A stretch of DNA of 64,000 nt. Source: Streptomyces sp. 130. GTDB taxonomy: Bacteria; Actinomycetota; Actinomycetes; Streptomycetales; Streptomycetaceae. Numbering within the stretch: the stretch's first letter is position 1; the number at the start of each line of letters is the position of its first letter. Shown here in pieces: positions 8,410 through 17,746 of this stretch. A program made the translations under genes and the position numbers. The DNA is taken from positions 62,001 to 126,000 of the forward strand of contig NZ_VJNO01000011.1 of NCBI RefSeq assembly GCF_007096885.1, given 5' to 3'. The notes below the pieces were generated by a model. That model was not told where the DNA came from. It saw only the letters and a program-made list of their open reading frames with translations, and searched no databases.

Positions 8410-9300
8410 TCGAGGAATCGACGGCAGAGGTGATCTGGGGACATTTGTCCTCGATCCTCGGCAGTGCCGTCGACGACCAGCGTCTGCTGCGCAACCCGAT
8501 GAAGATGAAGAACAGCGTCAAGCCCCCACGTGCGATCGACAGCAAGGCCAAGGCGTGGTCACGTGAGGTCGTCGACGCCGTCCGCGGAGCTGCAGGAGCG
8601 TTACCAGATCGCGGTCGACCTCGGCATCGGTCTCGGGCTGCGCCAAGGCGAGCGGTCGGTCTCGCCGAAGAGGACTTCGACTTCGCGGCCGGCGTCGTTC
8701 ACGTCCGCCGCCAGTTCAGGTGGGACATCAAGGGGCGCCCCTACTTCTCGATCCCCAAGGGGCGCAAGATCCGCGAGGTCCCGCTGCCGGCCAACCTGGC
8801 GGTGAGGGCGCGCTCTCACTTCCGCCGGTTCCCGTCGACTCCCTGCACGCTGCCGTGGCGGAACCCCGAGGCTCCGACCACCACGCTTGAGGAGCGTCAA
8901 CGGAAGCCGATTACCGTCGATTTGATTTTCACCTCGTCGCACGGCAACCGCACCTGGAACGACCGCAGCTGGAAGCGTGCGCTCGCCGCTGCCGGGCTGA
9001 TCAAGCCCGTGGGTGAGAAGGTGCGGCACGACGGCAACCGAATCCGCCGGGTTGCGCGCTGCCGCCCCACGCGAGGACATGTTCCACGTCCTCCGTCACA
9101 CCTACGCGAGCGTGCAGCTGGAGGCCGGCGAGTCGGTCGTCAGCCTGTCCAAGTGGCTCGGGCACTCGACGCCGAAGGTCACGCTCGACCACTACGCTCA
9201 CTTCATGCCCGGTGCGGGGCACCGTGGGCTCGCCGCGATGGACGCCTGGCTGCGGGACCCCTCCCGGCCGAAAGTCCCTGAGAAGTCCCTGCGGACCTGG
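8410..9300 (+). pseudogene. Tyrosine recombinase/integrase, frameshifted and truncated
   Basis: Integrase homology is spread over two frames. It reads AWSREVVDAVRGA, then shifts to ELQERYQIAVDLGIGLGLRQGE (first catalytic Arg region), shifts back to VGLAEEDFDFAAGVVHVRRQ through VPLPANLAVRARSHF and TVDLIFTSSHGNRTWNDRSW, then shifts to [12 protein letters not shown] (HxxR box) and [18 protein letters not shown] (GH and catalytic Tyr). Thus at least three frame changes lie between about 8580 and 9060. The N-terminal arm-binding domain is largely absent. All catalytic boxes are recognisable, but no single frame can make the enzyme. The last frame runs on into the right att copy, to the stop at 9418-9420. 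Confidence 0.85.
9270..9290 (+). repeat. Arm-type repeat, right side
   Basis: GAAAGTCCCTGAGAAGTCCCT differs at one base from 6227-6247 and is in the same orientation. It lies about 77 bases left of the right att copy, inside the 3' end of the dead integrase frame. Confidence 0.55.
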
Positions 9301-9366
9301 ATCGCCCCTCGGACACCCTGGAACATGCAGGTCAAGGGCATGGCGCGCCAGGGTGCCGACATGTCC

Positions 9367-9418
9367 AAGTACAAGGAGACGGCGCGGGGCGGGCTCGCGG
9401 TGAACATCATCGAGTGCT
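9367..9418 (+). repeat. Right attachment-site copy (displaced sdaA 3' end)
   Basis: Identical over 52 bases to the sdaA 3' end at 6073-6124, followed by TGA instead of TAG. It is in frame with the end of the degraded integrase reading frame. The copy lies 102 bases upstream of metG, so metG presumably followed sdaA before insertion. Confidence 0.85.
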
Positions 9419-9520
9419 GAGGGCGCCGGAAATCCGGTAAAGGGGGGCGTTCCCCGTTCGATAGGATGCAGACGCCTGCGACAGAGGCACCGGCACCGTA
9501 GAAATTGGGAGCATCCGACG

Positions 9521-11227
9521 ATGACTCGACACCTGATCACCAGCGCGCTTCCCTACATCAACGGGATCAAGCACCTGGGGAACCTGGTCGGGTCGATGCT
9601 CCCGGCGGACGTCTACACGCGGTATCTGCGCCAGCGGGGCGAGGAGGCGCTGTACATCTGCGCCACCGACGAGCACGGCACCCCGGCGGAGCTGGCCGCG
9701 AAGGCGGCCGGGCTGCCGGTGGCCGAGTTCTGTGCGCAGCAGCACGACGCGCAGAAGGCGGTCTACGACGGGTTCGGGCTCGCGTTCGACTACTTCGGGC
9801 GCAGCTCCTCCGCCGAGAACCGCGAGATCACCCAGCACTTCGCCCGCAAGCTGCACGAGAACGGCTTCATCGAGGAGCGGGCGGTCCGCCAGGTCTTCTC
9901 GATCGCCGACGACCGCTTCCTGCCGGACCGCTACATCGTCGGTACGTGCCCGCACTGCGGGTACGACAAGGCGCGCGGCGACCAGTGCGAGAACTGCACC
10001 CGGGTCCTGGACCCGACGGACCTGATCGAGCCGCGCTCCGCGATCAGCGGCAGCAGCGAGCTGGAGGTCCGGGAGACCAAGCACCTCTTCCTCCTCCAGT
10101 CGAAGCTGTCCGGCGACGTCGAGGCGTGGATCGACGAGACCAGCGACGAGTGGCCGCACCTGGCGTCCTCGATCGCCCGCAAGTGGCTCACCGAGGGCCT
10201 GCACGACCGGTCGATCACCCGCGACCTGGAGTGGGGCGTGCCCGTGCCGGCCGACACCTGGCCGGAGCTGGCGGCCGAGGGCAAGGTCTTCTACGTCTGG
10301 TTCGACGCCCCCATCGAGTACCTCGGTGCGACGAAGGAGTGGGCGGACCTGGAGCCGGAGAGCCGGGACTGGAAGTCCTGGTGGTACGAGGCGTCCGACG
10401 TCCGGTACACGCAGTTCATGGCCAAGGACAACGTCCCGTTCCACACGGTGATGTTCCCGGCCATGCAGATCGGCACCCGTGAGCCGGTCAAGCGGGTCGA
10501 TCACGTCAAGGCGTTCAACTGGCTGAACTACTACGGCGGCAAGTTCTCGACGTCGCAGCAGCGCGGCATCTTCTCGGACACCGCCCTGGAGCTGCTGCCC
10601 GCCGACTACTGGCGCTACTTCCTGATGGCGCAGGCCCCGGAGTCGGACGACACGTCCTTCACCTGGGAGCTGTTCGCCACCTCGGTGAACAAGGACCTGG
10701 CCGACACCCTCGGCAACTTCGTGAACCGGGTGCTCTCCTTCTCGCGCAAGCGGTTCGGCGACGAGGTGCCGGCGGGCAAGGAGGCCGGGGACGCCGAGCG
10801 GAAGCTGGGCGAGGAGATCGCGCGGCTGCTCGCGGAGTACGAGGGCCACATGGAGGCGCTCCAGTTCCGCAAGGCGGCCCAGGCCCTGCGCGCCCTGTGG
10901 AGCGCGGGCAACTCCTACCTGGAGGAGAAGGCCCCCTGGCTGGAGATCAAGACGGACCAGGAGGGCGCCGCGCTCACCCTGCGCACCGCGATGAACCTGA
11001 TCCACCTGTACGCGGTCGTCTCTGAGCCGTTCATCCCGTCGTCCGCTCGGGCCATGCGCGAGGCGTTCGCCCTGGCGGACGACACGGCGACCTGGGTGGG
11101 CGCCGACGAGGCCCGCGCCCTGGCGTCCGTGCCGGCCGGGACCGCCTTCACGGTGCCGCCGGTGCTCTTCGCCAAGATCACCGACGAGGACCTGGAGGCG
11201 TGGCGCTCGCGCTTCGGCGCCCAGTAG
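9521..11227 (+). CDS. metG: Methionyl-tRNA synthetase
   Basis: A 568-residue class I synthetase that charges tRNA-Met. The N-terminus [21 protein letters not shown] carries a HIGH-type signature in the form HLGN. A zinc knuckle [17 protein letters not shown] lies near residues 145-161, and the KMSKS-equivalent loop is KFSTSQQRG. The C-terminal anticodon-binding helices are present; there is no appended EMAP/Trbp111 domain, in line with the shorter actinobacterial type. The ATG at 9521 follows GGGAGC. A TAGGAT -10-like element lies at 9462-9467. A strong hairpin terminator follows at 11247-11278. Confidence 0.96.
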   Translation: MTRHLITSALPYINGIKHLGNLVGSMLPADVYTRYLRQRGEEALYICATDEHGTPAELAAKAAGLPVAEFCAQQHDAQKAVYDGFGLAFDYFGRSSSAENREITQHFARKLHENGFIEERAVRQVFSIADDRFLPDRYIVGTCPHCGYDKARGDQCENCTRVLDPTDLIEPRSAISGSSELEVRETKHLFLLQSKLSGDVEAWIDETSDEWPHLASSIARKWLTEGLHDRSITRDLEWGVPVPADTWPELAAEGKVFYVWFDAPIEYLGATKEWADLEPESRDWKSWWYEASDVRYTQFMAKDNVPFHTVMFPAMQIGTREPVKRVDHVKAFNWLNYYGGKFSTSQQRGIFSDTALELLPADYWRYFLMAQAPESDDTSFTWELFATSVNKDLADTLGNFVNRVLSFSRKRFGDEVPAGKEAGDAERKLGEEIARLLAEYEGHMEALQFRKAAQALRALWSAGNSYLEEKAPWLEIKTDQEGAALTLRTAMNLIHLYAVVSEPFIPSSARAMREAFALADDTATWVGADEARALASVPAGTAFTVPPVLFAKITDEDLEAWRSRFGAQ

Positions 11228-11246
11228 TCCCGCACAGTCGTACGTC

Positions 11247-11278
11247 GTCGCCCGGCCGGGTCCTTCCGGCCGGGCGAC
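11247..11278 (+). terminator. Terminator after metG
   Basis: A perfect 13-bp GC-rich stem (11247-11259 with 11266-11278), loop GTCCTT, followed by TTC. Confidence 0.8.
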
Positions 11279-11298
11279 TTCGCGTTCGGGGCCGCCCC

Positions 11299-11358
11299 CT
11301 GCCGAAGCTTCCTCTGCCGGAGCTTCCCCTGCCGGATCCTCCTCTGCCGGAGTTTCGA
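11299..11358 (+). repeat. Four 15-bp tandem repeats upstream of the SGNH hydrolase gene
   Basis: Units begin at 11299, 11314, 11329 and 11344, each a variant of CTGCCGGAGCTTCCT. They end 15 bases before the -35 element of the promoter at 11373-11401, so they could be regulator sites or simply slippage DNA. Confidence 0.6.
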
Positions 11359-11372
11359 AATGTTTCGGGACG

Positions 11373-11401
11373 TTGACCGAAAGTTCCGGTGGCGCTAGCC
11401 T
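11373..11401 (+). promoter_or_regulatory. Sigma70-type promoter of the SGNH hydrolase gene
   Basis: TTGACC at 11373-11378 and TAGCCT at 11396-11401 are separated by exactly 17 bases, a good vegetative promoter. The predicted start near 11408 would give a ~60-nt leader before ATG 11468. Confidence 0.65.
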
Positions 11402-11467
11402 GCCGCATGCCCGGCCGGGGCACGCACGTGTGCATGGAGAACCCCACCACTCAGAGGGAACACCGCC

Positions 11468-12796
11468 ATGAACCGAAGAACGCCGCTCCTCAGCCTGATC
11501 ACCGCGGGGGCGCTCTGCGCGACCCTCGCCGCGGTCTCCCCGGCCCTCGGCGCCGGCGACGCGCACTCCGGCGGCGCGCCCGGCCCCCGGGAACGCGGCG
11601 CGCACTGGGTCAGCACCTGGACGTCGATGCCGCAGCTGACGGAGCCGTCGAACATGCCCCCGGCCCCCTTCACCGGCGAGGACTCCGTGCTGACGGACAC
11701 GACGCTGCGGCAGACCGTCCACGTCTCGGCGGGCGGCGACCACATCCGGCTGCGGTTCTCCAACGCGTTCGGCGGCGCGGTGCTGCCGATCACCGAGGTC
11801 TCCGTGGCCCTCCCGCAGGACGGTGCGGCGGGGACCGGGGCGATCCGTCCGGGGACCTCGCACAAGGTGACCTTCCGGGGCTCGGCGTCCATCGACGTGC
11901 CGGCCGGGGCGCAGGCCGTCTCCGACCCGCTGGACTTCCGGATCGCCCCGGGGTCCAACCTCACGGCGACGGTCTACCTGGCGACCGGTCAGGCGTCCAC
12001 CGCCCTCACCTCGCACCCGGGCTCCCGCACGACCTCGTACCTGCTGCGCGGCGACCACGTACGGGACCGGGACCTGCCGGGCGCGACGACCACCGACCAC
12101 TGGTACCTCCTCAGCGGCGTCGAGGTCTGGGCCCGGGGCACCACGTCGGCGACGGCCGTGCTGGGGGACTCCCTGACGGACGGGCGGGGCTCCACCACCA
12201 ACGGCAACGACCGCTGGCCGGACGTGCTCCAGCGACGGCTGAAGGACCGCACCTCCGTGGTCAACCAGGCGGCCGGCGGCAACCGGCTGCTCGCCGACGG
12301 CCTGGGCCCCAACGGGCTGGCCCGGCTGGACCGCGACGTCCTGGCGCAGAGCGGGACGGACCGGCTGATCGTCTTCGAGGGCGTCAACGACATCGGCACG
12401 GCGGACGCCACCCCGGCGGCCCAGAAGCGCACGGCCGAGGCCGTCATCACCGCGTACGACCAGATCATCACCCGCGCCCACGCCCAGGGCATCCGGGTGT
12501 ACGGGGCGACGCTGACGCCCTTCGGCGGCAACGCCGGGTACGACGACCCGGACGGGTACCGCGAGGAGGCCCGGCGCACGGTCAACACCTGGATACGCAC
12601 CAGCGGCCGGTTCGACGCGGTGCTGGACTTCGACCGGGCCGTCCGCGACCCGCACCGGCCCACCGCGCTCCGCGCCTCGCTGGACACCGGCGACCACCTG
12701 CACCTGAACCCCGCCGGCTACCGGGCCCTCGCCGAGGCCGTCCCGGCCCGGCTGTTCGAGCCGTCGCCGCTCCCGGCGGGCTTCGGCTACAACTGA
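11468..12796 (+). CDS. Secreted SGNH/GDSL-family hydrolase
   Basis: A 442-residue exported esterase-like protein. The N-terminus MNRRTPLLSLITAGALCATLAAVSPALGA is a Sec signal peptide. A beta-rich N-terminal half is followed by the SGNH block AVLGDSLTDGRG (catalytic Ser235), the glycine block near GGNRLLADG, the asparagine block VFEGVNDIG, and the C-terminal DHLHLNPAGY containing the catalytic Asp/His (D409, H412). This arrangement is common in secreted actinobacterial esterases annotated as lipases or rhamnogalacturonan acetylesterase-like; the substrate is not determined. It is monocistronic, between its own promoter and a 14-bp stem terminator. A longer frame upstream would remove the signal peptide from the N-terminus and was rejected. 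Confidence 0.9.
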   Translation: MNRRTPLLSLITAGALCATLAAVSPALGAGDAHSGGAPGPRERGAHWVSTWTSMPQLTEPSNMPPAPFTGEDSVLTDTTLRQTVHVSAGGDHIRLRFSNAFGGAVLPITEVSVALPQDGAAGTGAIRPGTSHKVTFRGSASIDVPAGAQAVSDPLDFRIAPGSNLTATVYLATGQASTALTSHPGSRTTSYLLRGDHVRDRDLPGATTTDHWYLLSGVEVWARGTTSATAVLGDSLTDGRGSTTNGNDRWPDVLQRRLKDRTSVVNQAAGGNRLLADGLGPNGLARLDRDVLAQSGTDRLIVFEGVNDIGTADATPAAQKRTAEAVITAYDQIITRAHAQGIRVYGATLTPFGGNAGYDDPDGYREEARRTVNTWIRTSGRFDAVLDFDRAVRDPHRPTALRASLDTGDHLHLNPAGYRALAEAVPARLFEPSPLPAGFGYN

Positions 12797-12810
12797 CCGG
12801 CCGCCGAGGG

Positions 12811-12845
12811 CGGGTCCGCGCACCGGCACCGGGTGCGCGGACCCG
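12811..12845 (+). terminator. Terminator after the SGNH hydrolase gene
   Basis: A perfect 14-bp stem (CGGGTCCGCGCACC at 12811-12824, complement at 12832-12845), 7-nt loop, followed by CCTTT. Confidence 0.85.
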
Positions 12846-14430
<1,585 letters not shown>

Positions 14431-14671
14431 CGGGCCGGAGCGGGGGCGGACGGGGCGGGTCCGGGGCCGGCACGGGGGCCGCGTCGGCGATTTCCGGACA
14501 TTTCTCGTCGCGCCGCCCCCGCGCTTCCGGTGGACGGCCGGGCAGGCCGCCCGGTGGCCGGAAACGGCGGCCCGGCGCCTGCCCCGGATCAGCCTCGGTC
14601 CCGGGTCAGCCTCTGCCCTGGATCAGCCTCGGTTCCGAATCGGCCCTCGGTCCCGCGCGGCCCCGTTCCGC

Positions 14672-14887
14672 TCAGCCCTTGTTCTGCGAGGCCCAGAACT
14701 CGTCGAAGGTGAGGAGCCCGTCACCGTTCGCGTCGTGGGAGTTGATCACGGCCTGCGCGACCGGCTCGGTGACGTACGGGTCACCCAGCTGAGCCATGAC
14801 GCTCTTGTACTCGGCGGCCGAGATCAGCCCGTCGCCGTTCAGGTCGTACCGCTCGAACGCCTTGCGCGCCGACTCGATGTCCGCCAC
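14672..14887 (-). CDS. Small EF-hand calcium-binding protein
   Basis: A 71-residue calmodulin-like protein with two EF hands: loop 1 DLNGDGLISAAE (about residues 15-26) and loop 2 DANGDGLLTFDE (about residues 52-63). Both have D at position 1, D/N at 3, D at 5 and E at 12, so both should bind calcium. GTG at 14887 starts VADIESARKAFERYDL. It has no signal peptide or membrane helix and should be cytoplasmic. Streptomyces have several such proteins; the partner is unknown. It is convergent with the terpene synthase gene and separated from it by 241 bases without features. Confidence 0.92.
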   Translation of the reverse strand: MADIESARKAFERYDLNGDGLISAAEYKSVMAQLGDPYVTEPVAQAVINSHDANGDGLLTFDEFWASQNKG

Positions 14888-15030
14888 TGTTCCGCCCCTT
14901 CGTATGACTGTCTGACGGGGCTCAGATTATCGGGCGCCCCGGACGGCCCATGACGCGGCCGGTGATCGATCATGGACCGGCCGACCGCCGCCCGGCGGCC
15001 GGTCACCCGAAGAGGGAGGCGCGGAGCGCT

Positions 15031-15663
15031 ATGGGACTGACCCGAATCCTGGCCGACGTGGCCGAGGGGCGGTTTCCGCCACCGGACGGCGCGACCACGG
15101 TGGTGCCGCAGCCGAGCGGCCGTGACGCCGGGGTGCTGGCGTTCACCGCGCACTCGGTGGTCTTCACGGACGAGGACCCGGACTGGGTGCTCGGCATCCT
15201 GGCCGCCACGCCCGGGGACCCGCTCGCGGCGACGATGAACCCGCACTTCCTGAACGCGCTGCTGTCCCGGACCGGCCGCCGCATGAACACGATCGACCTC
15301 CTCACGGTCGCCTCCGCGCTGCCCGGCGCCCCGGACCTCGCGCTGCGGGAGATCCACGATCCGGAACACCCCCGGGTGGCGCGGGCCATGAAATACCGGG
15401 ACGAGGTACGGGTCTGGTCGGCCGAGGGCGGCGTACTGGTCCTCGGGCGGGGCGTGGCGGGGCGGTGGGAGGCGGCGATCGAGGTGGCCGAGGAGGCGCG
15501 CGGTCAGGGGCTCGGCGGGCGGCTGGCGCGGGCGGCCCGCCATCTGGTGCCGGGGCCGGCGGTGTGGGCCCAGCAGTCGCCGGGCAACGCGCGCAGCGTT
15601 CGGACGTTCCAGGCGGCGGGCTACCGGCCGGTGGGAGCGGAGGCCCTGTTGATCGCGGCGTGA
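15031..15663 (+). CDS. GNAT-type N-acetyltransferase (FR47-like)
   Basis: A 210-residue protein starting ATG 15031 (MGLTRILADVAEGRFPPP) after GGAG. The C-terminal half has the GNAT acetyl-CoA signature: GRWEAAIEVAEEARGQGLG (motif A, R-x-x-G-x-G/A type), GRLARAARHL and NARSVRTFQAAGYRPVG (motif B, where Asn and a hydrophobic tail contact the substrate). The N-terminal half is less conserved and resembles a second, degenerate GNAT lobe. It probably acetylates an amine; the substrate is unknown. The gene appears monocistronic. An upstream ATG at 14950 lacks a ribosome site at suitable distance. Confidence 0.8.
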   Translation: MGLTRILADVAEGRFPPPDGATTVVPQPSGRDAGVLAFTAHSVVFTDEDPDWVLGILAATPGDPLAATMNPHFLNALLSRTGRRMNTIDLLTVASALPGAPDLALREIHDPEHPRVARAMKYRDEVRVWSAEGGVLVLGRGVAGRWEAAIEVAEEARGQGLGGRLARAARHLVPGPAVWAQQSPGNARSVRTFQAAGYRPVGAEALLIAA

Positions 15664-15864
15664 GCGTACTGCCGGGGGGCCAGGCACACGCCGTCCACAT
15701 GGTGGACGATCAATGGATTATGCGCGCATTCTCATGGATATTCATGGATTTCCAGGCAAGTGACCCAACACACCTGCATTCCTTCGCAGAAATGTCCGGA
15801 ATTGACACACAATGCCACGTACGCGGCTTTGGCTGGTTAGTCCTCCGTCTGTCATAGTCGATGC
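15664..15864. other. AT-richer intergenic region
   Basis: Bases 15700-15860 are clearly less GC-rich than their surroundings and contain repeated ATGGAT/TGGATT words. No gene is supported. The right part holds the putative promoter (TTGGCT 15829-15834, CATAGT 15853-15858, 18-base spacer) of the RNA described next. Confidence 0.45.
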
Positions 15865-15984
15865 CACGACCCCCATTGACCCGGGCCAGGTCGTCATGAG
15901 CGGCCGTGAACACACCCCCCATTTCACGGTCCCCCCACAGAAGCCCCCGAGGCGCCGCACCACGGCCGACACGGGGGCTTCTGT
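15865..15984 (+). ncRNA. Candidate small RNA with two six-C runs (6C-RNA-like)
   Basis: A ~120-nt segment between a promoter-like sequence and a strong terminator. Hairpin 1 has a perfect 7-bp stem (CCGTGAA 15904-15910, TTCACGG 15923-15929), whose loop exposes CCCCCC (15915-15920). A second CCCCCC (15931-15936) lies immediately before the terminator stem. The actinobacterial 6C small RNA family is defined by C-rich loops that can pair with G-rich ribosome sites. Here only one run is clearly in a loop, and the genomic context is not the one I remember for the described 6C RNA, so this may be a second family member or a chance terminator region. Confidence 0.42.
15937..15984 (+). terminator. 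Terminator of the candidate small RNA
   Basis: A perfect 13-bp stem (ACAGAAGCCCCCG 15937-15949 with its complement 15972-15984), 22-nt loop. It can also serve the convergent ATPase gene that ends at 16014. Confidence 0.75.
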
Positions 15985-16013
15985 CTGCCCGGGAACGGCC
16001 GGCGGGGAGGGCG

Positions 16014-16529
16014 TCAGCGGTCGGAGATGCGCATCTCGAACCAGGTGGTCTTGCCCCGGGGTAAGAGGTCCACGCCCCAGCGGTCGGAGAGCTTGTCCAC
16101 GAGCATGAGACCCCGGCCGCTGATGTCCATCTCGCGCACCGGCATGAGGCACGGCAGCCCCCGCGAGGGGTCGCGCACCTCGATCCTGATCCAGCCGCGG
16201 CGGCGCAGCATGCGCAGCCCGAAGACCCGGGCCCCGGTGTGCCGTACGGCGTTGCCGACGAGCTCCGAGACGAGCAGGACGGCGTGCTCGGCGGCCTGCG
16301 GGGAGAGCGCCCACTGGTGCAGGACGACGCACGAGGTGAGCCGGCGGGCGGTGGCCGCCGACTCCGGGCGGGAGGGCAGCCGGACTTCCTCCTCCGTCGG
16401 GTTGCCGAACAACTCCAGCGCTTTGAACGCCTGTTCGTCCTCGACGGCCGGTAATCTCCGTGCCGCTGTCGCGCTGCTGCGCGGTCGCGGCTGCTCCACA
16501 CCCTCCAGGCCCGCCATGCCCACCATCAT
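16014..16529 (-). CDS. RsbW-like ATP-binding protein (HATPase, serine-kinase anti-sigma type)
   Basis: About 171 residues from ATG 16529; starts at 16526 or 16517 are equally possible because no ribosome site stands out. The C-terminal GHKL ATPase fold shows the N box HAVLLVSELVGNAVRHTG, then WIRIEVRDPSRGLP (G1-like, D present) and DISGRGLMLVDKLSDRWGV (G2 box). Such single-domain proteins are abundant in Streptomyces and act as anti-sigma or anti-anti-sigma kinases, or have lost kinase function. No sigma factor or antagonist gene is adjacent. The ~275-base region upstream contains a GGCATATGCC palindrome at 16606-16615. Confidence 0.82.
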   Translation of the reverse strand: MMVGMAGLEGVEQPRPRSSATAARRLPAVEDEQAFKALELFGNPTEEEVRLPSRPESAATARRLTSCVVLHQWALSPQAAEHAVLLVSELVGNAVRHTGARVFGLRMLRRRGWIRIEVRDPSRGLPCLMPVREMDISGRGLMLVDKLSDRWGVDLLPRGKTTWFEMRISDR

Positions 16530-16605
16530 GGCCGCACAGCGGGCCTTCCGGGGCCGTTCCGGGGGAATACGCGACCCGTAATCAGCCGTTCCCCGAGGCC
16601 CGTCC

Positions 16606-16615
16606 GGCATATGCC
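16606..16615. promoter_or_regulatory. GGCATATGCC palindrome upstream of the RsbW-like gene
   Basis: A perfect 10-base palindrome lies about 80 bases before the gene. It overlaps a second inverted word (ATGCC-3-GGCAT, 16611-16623). Possible operator; nothing more can be said. Confidence 0.25.
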
Positions 16616-16803
16616 ATCGGCATTGAGCGACCGAATAAAGCCCGTCTGACCTGCGCAAACAGCGCCTTTGACCGGGTTCTCGGACGCTCCGGACGCGGCC
16701 TCGCCCGAGGTCCTGCCCGGGTGGAGCCAATCCGCCCGCACGGATGAACGCGCCGGTCCGCGTTCTCAACCGGCGTTCGGTCGGGGCCCCAACCAGTGCC
16801 GCG

Positions 16804-17571
16804 TCAGAGGAACTTCGCCTTGCCCGGGCCCTCCTCCACGAAGCTGCGCATTCCGCGTTCCCGGTCCTCCGTGGCGAACAGACCGGCGAACCAGGTCCGT
16901 TCGATGGTGAGGCCCGTGTCGATGTCCGTCTCCAGCCCGGCGTCGACGGCCTCCTTGGCCGCGCGCAGCGCCAGCGCCGGCCCCTTCGCCAGCGCGGCCG
17001 CCCACGCGTGCGCCTGCTCGTACACCTCGGCGGCGGGCACCACGCGGTCCACGAGCCCCATCGTCAGGGCCTCGTCCGCCCTGACGTGGCGGCCGGTGAA
17101 GATGAGGTCCTTGGCCTTGGCGGGGCCGACCAGGCGGGCGAGCCGCTGGGTGCCGCCGGCGCCCGGGATGAGGCCGAGCAGGATCTCCGGCTGGCCGAGC
17201 TTGGCGTTGTCCCCGGCGATGCGGAAGTCCGCGCAGAGGGCCAGCTCGCAGCCGCCGCCGAGCGCGTAGCCGGTGACGGCCGCGACGACGGGCTTGGGGA
17301 TGCGGGCGACGGCGGTGAAGGAGTCCTGGAGGGCCTTGGAGCGCAGCACCATGGCCGCGTGGTCCATCGCCTGCATCTCCTTGATGTCCGCGCCCGCCGC
17401 GAACACCTTCTCGCCGCCGTAGAGCACCACGGCGCGGACGTCGTCGCGCCGGGACGCCTCTTCGGCGAGCTCGCGCAGCCGGTCCTGGGTCGCCACGTCC
17501 AGGGCGTTCATCGGCGGGCGGTCCAGGCGGATGGTGCCGACGCCGTCGCGTACTTCGAGGGTTACGGTCAT
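16804..17571 (-). CDS. Enoyl-CoA hydratase/isomerase family protein
   Basis: A 255-residue crotonase. ATG 17571 (MTVTLEVRDGVGTIRLDRPP) gives the standard length. The oxyanion-hole segments are AAGADIKEM and VTGYALGGGCELALCADFRIA; catalytic acidic residues are the Glu of GGGCE and of LGQPEILLGLIPGAGG, as in true enoyl-CoA hydratases. It likely hydrates trans-2-enoyl-CoA in fatty-acid beta-oxidation. There is no Shine-Dalgarno sequence; a TTAACC element ends about 8 nt before the ATG, so the message may be leaderless. It is monocistronic, downstream of the tandem transpeptidase genes and separated from them by a 17-bp stem terminator. Confidence 0.9.
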   Translation of the reverse strand: MTVTLEVRDGVGTIRLDRPPMNALDVATQDRLRELAEEASRRDDVRAVVLYGGEKVFAAGADIKEMQAMDHAAMVLRSKALQDSFTAVARIPKPVVAAVTGYALGGGCELALCADFRIAGDNAKLGQPEILLGLIPGAGGTQRLARLVGPAKAKDLIFTGRHVRADEALTMGLVDRVVPAAEVYEQAHAWAAALAKGPALALRAAKEAVDAGLETDIDTGLTIERTWFAGLFATEDRERGMRSFVEEGPGKAKFL

Positions 17572-17643
17572 GGGGTGCAGGTTAACCGGCGCTAACCGCG
17601 GGCGGCACGGACCGGGGGCGGTGCCGTGCGTCACGGCGGACGC

Positions 17644-17684
17644 GGGCGGGCCCGGCACCGTGGCTCTCGGTGCCGGGCCCGCCC
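17644..17684 (-). terminator. Terminator of the transpeptidase gene
   Basis: A perfect 17-bp stem (17644-17660 with 17668-17684), loop TGGCTCT. It separates the L,D-transpeptidase gene from the crotonase gene on the same strand. Confidence 0.85.
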
Positions 17685-17694
17685 GGGGTGTGGG

Positions 17695-17746
17695 GTGCGC
17701 GGACCTGTTCGGTCCACGGTGTGGTGCGCGGACCTACTCGGTCCAC
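17695..17746. repeat. Near-tandem 23-bp repeat across the transpeptidase stop codon
   Basis: 17695-17717 and 17724-17746 match at 21 of 23 bases (period 29). The second copy encodes the final Trp-Thr-Glu-stop of the transpeptidase, the first is non-coding. It looks like a recent local duplication at the gene end. Confidence 0.6.

Larger units (their letters stand above)
6073..9418 (+). mobile_element. Decayed integrative element inserted at the 3' end of sdaA
   Basis: A ~3.3-kb segment is bounded by 52-bp perfect direct repeats of the sdaA 3' end. It contains an NmrA-like gene with a TTA codon, a NUDIX gene, a truncated orotate phosphoribosyltransferase and a frameshifted tyrosine integrase next to the right end. 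Near-identical 21-bp arm-type repeats lie inside each end (6227-6247 and 9270-9290). An integrase gene next to att, plus terminal repeats, is the standard layout of tyrosine-recombinase elements. No replication or transfer genes remain, so it is best described as a remnant. Use of sdaA as target is inferred from this sequence alone. Confidence 0.78.

Noticed and set aside
8325..9281. A single intact integrase gene
   Set aside because: Catalytic segments fall in different frames, so no start-to-stop frame encodes a complete recombinase.
9407..12829. A 1140-codon open frame on the minus strand opposite metG and the SGNH hydrolase gene
   Set aside because: High G+C removes stops from antisense frames; the product is Arg/Val/Gly/Asp-rich without domains, while both plus-strand genes are well conserved.
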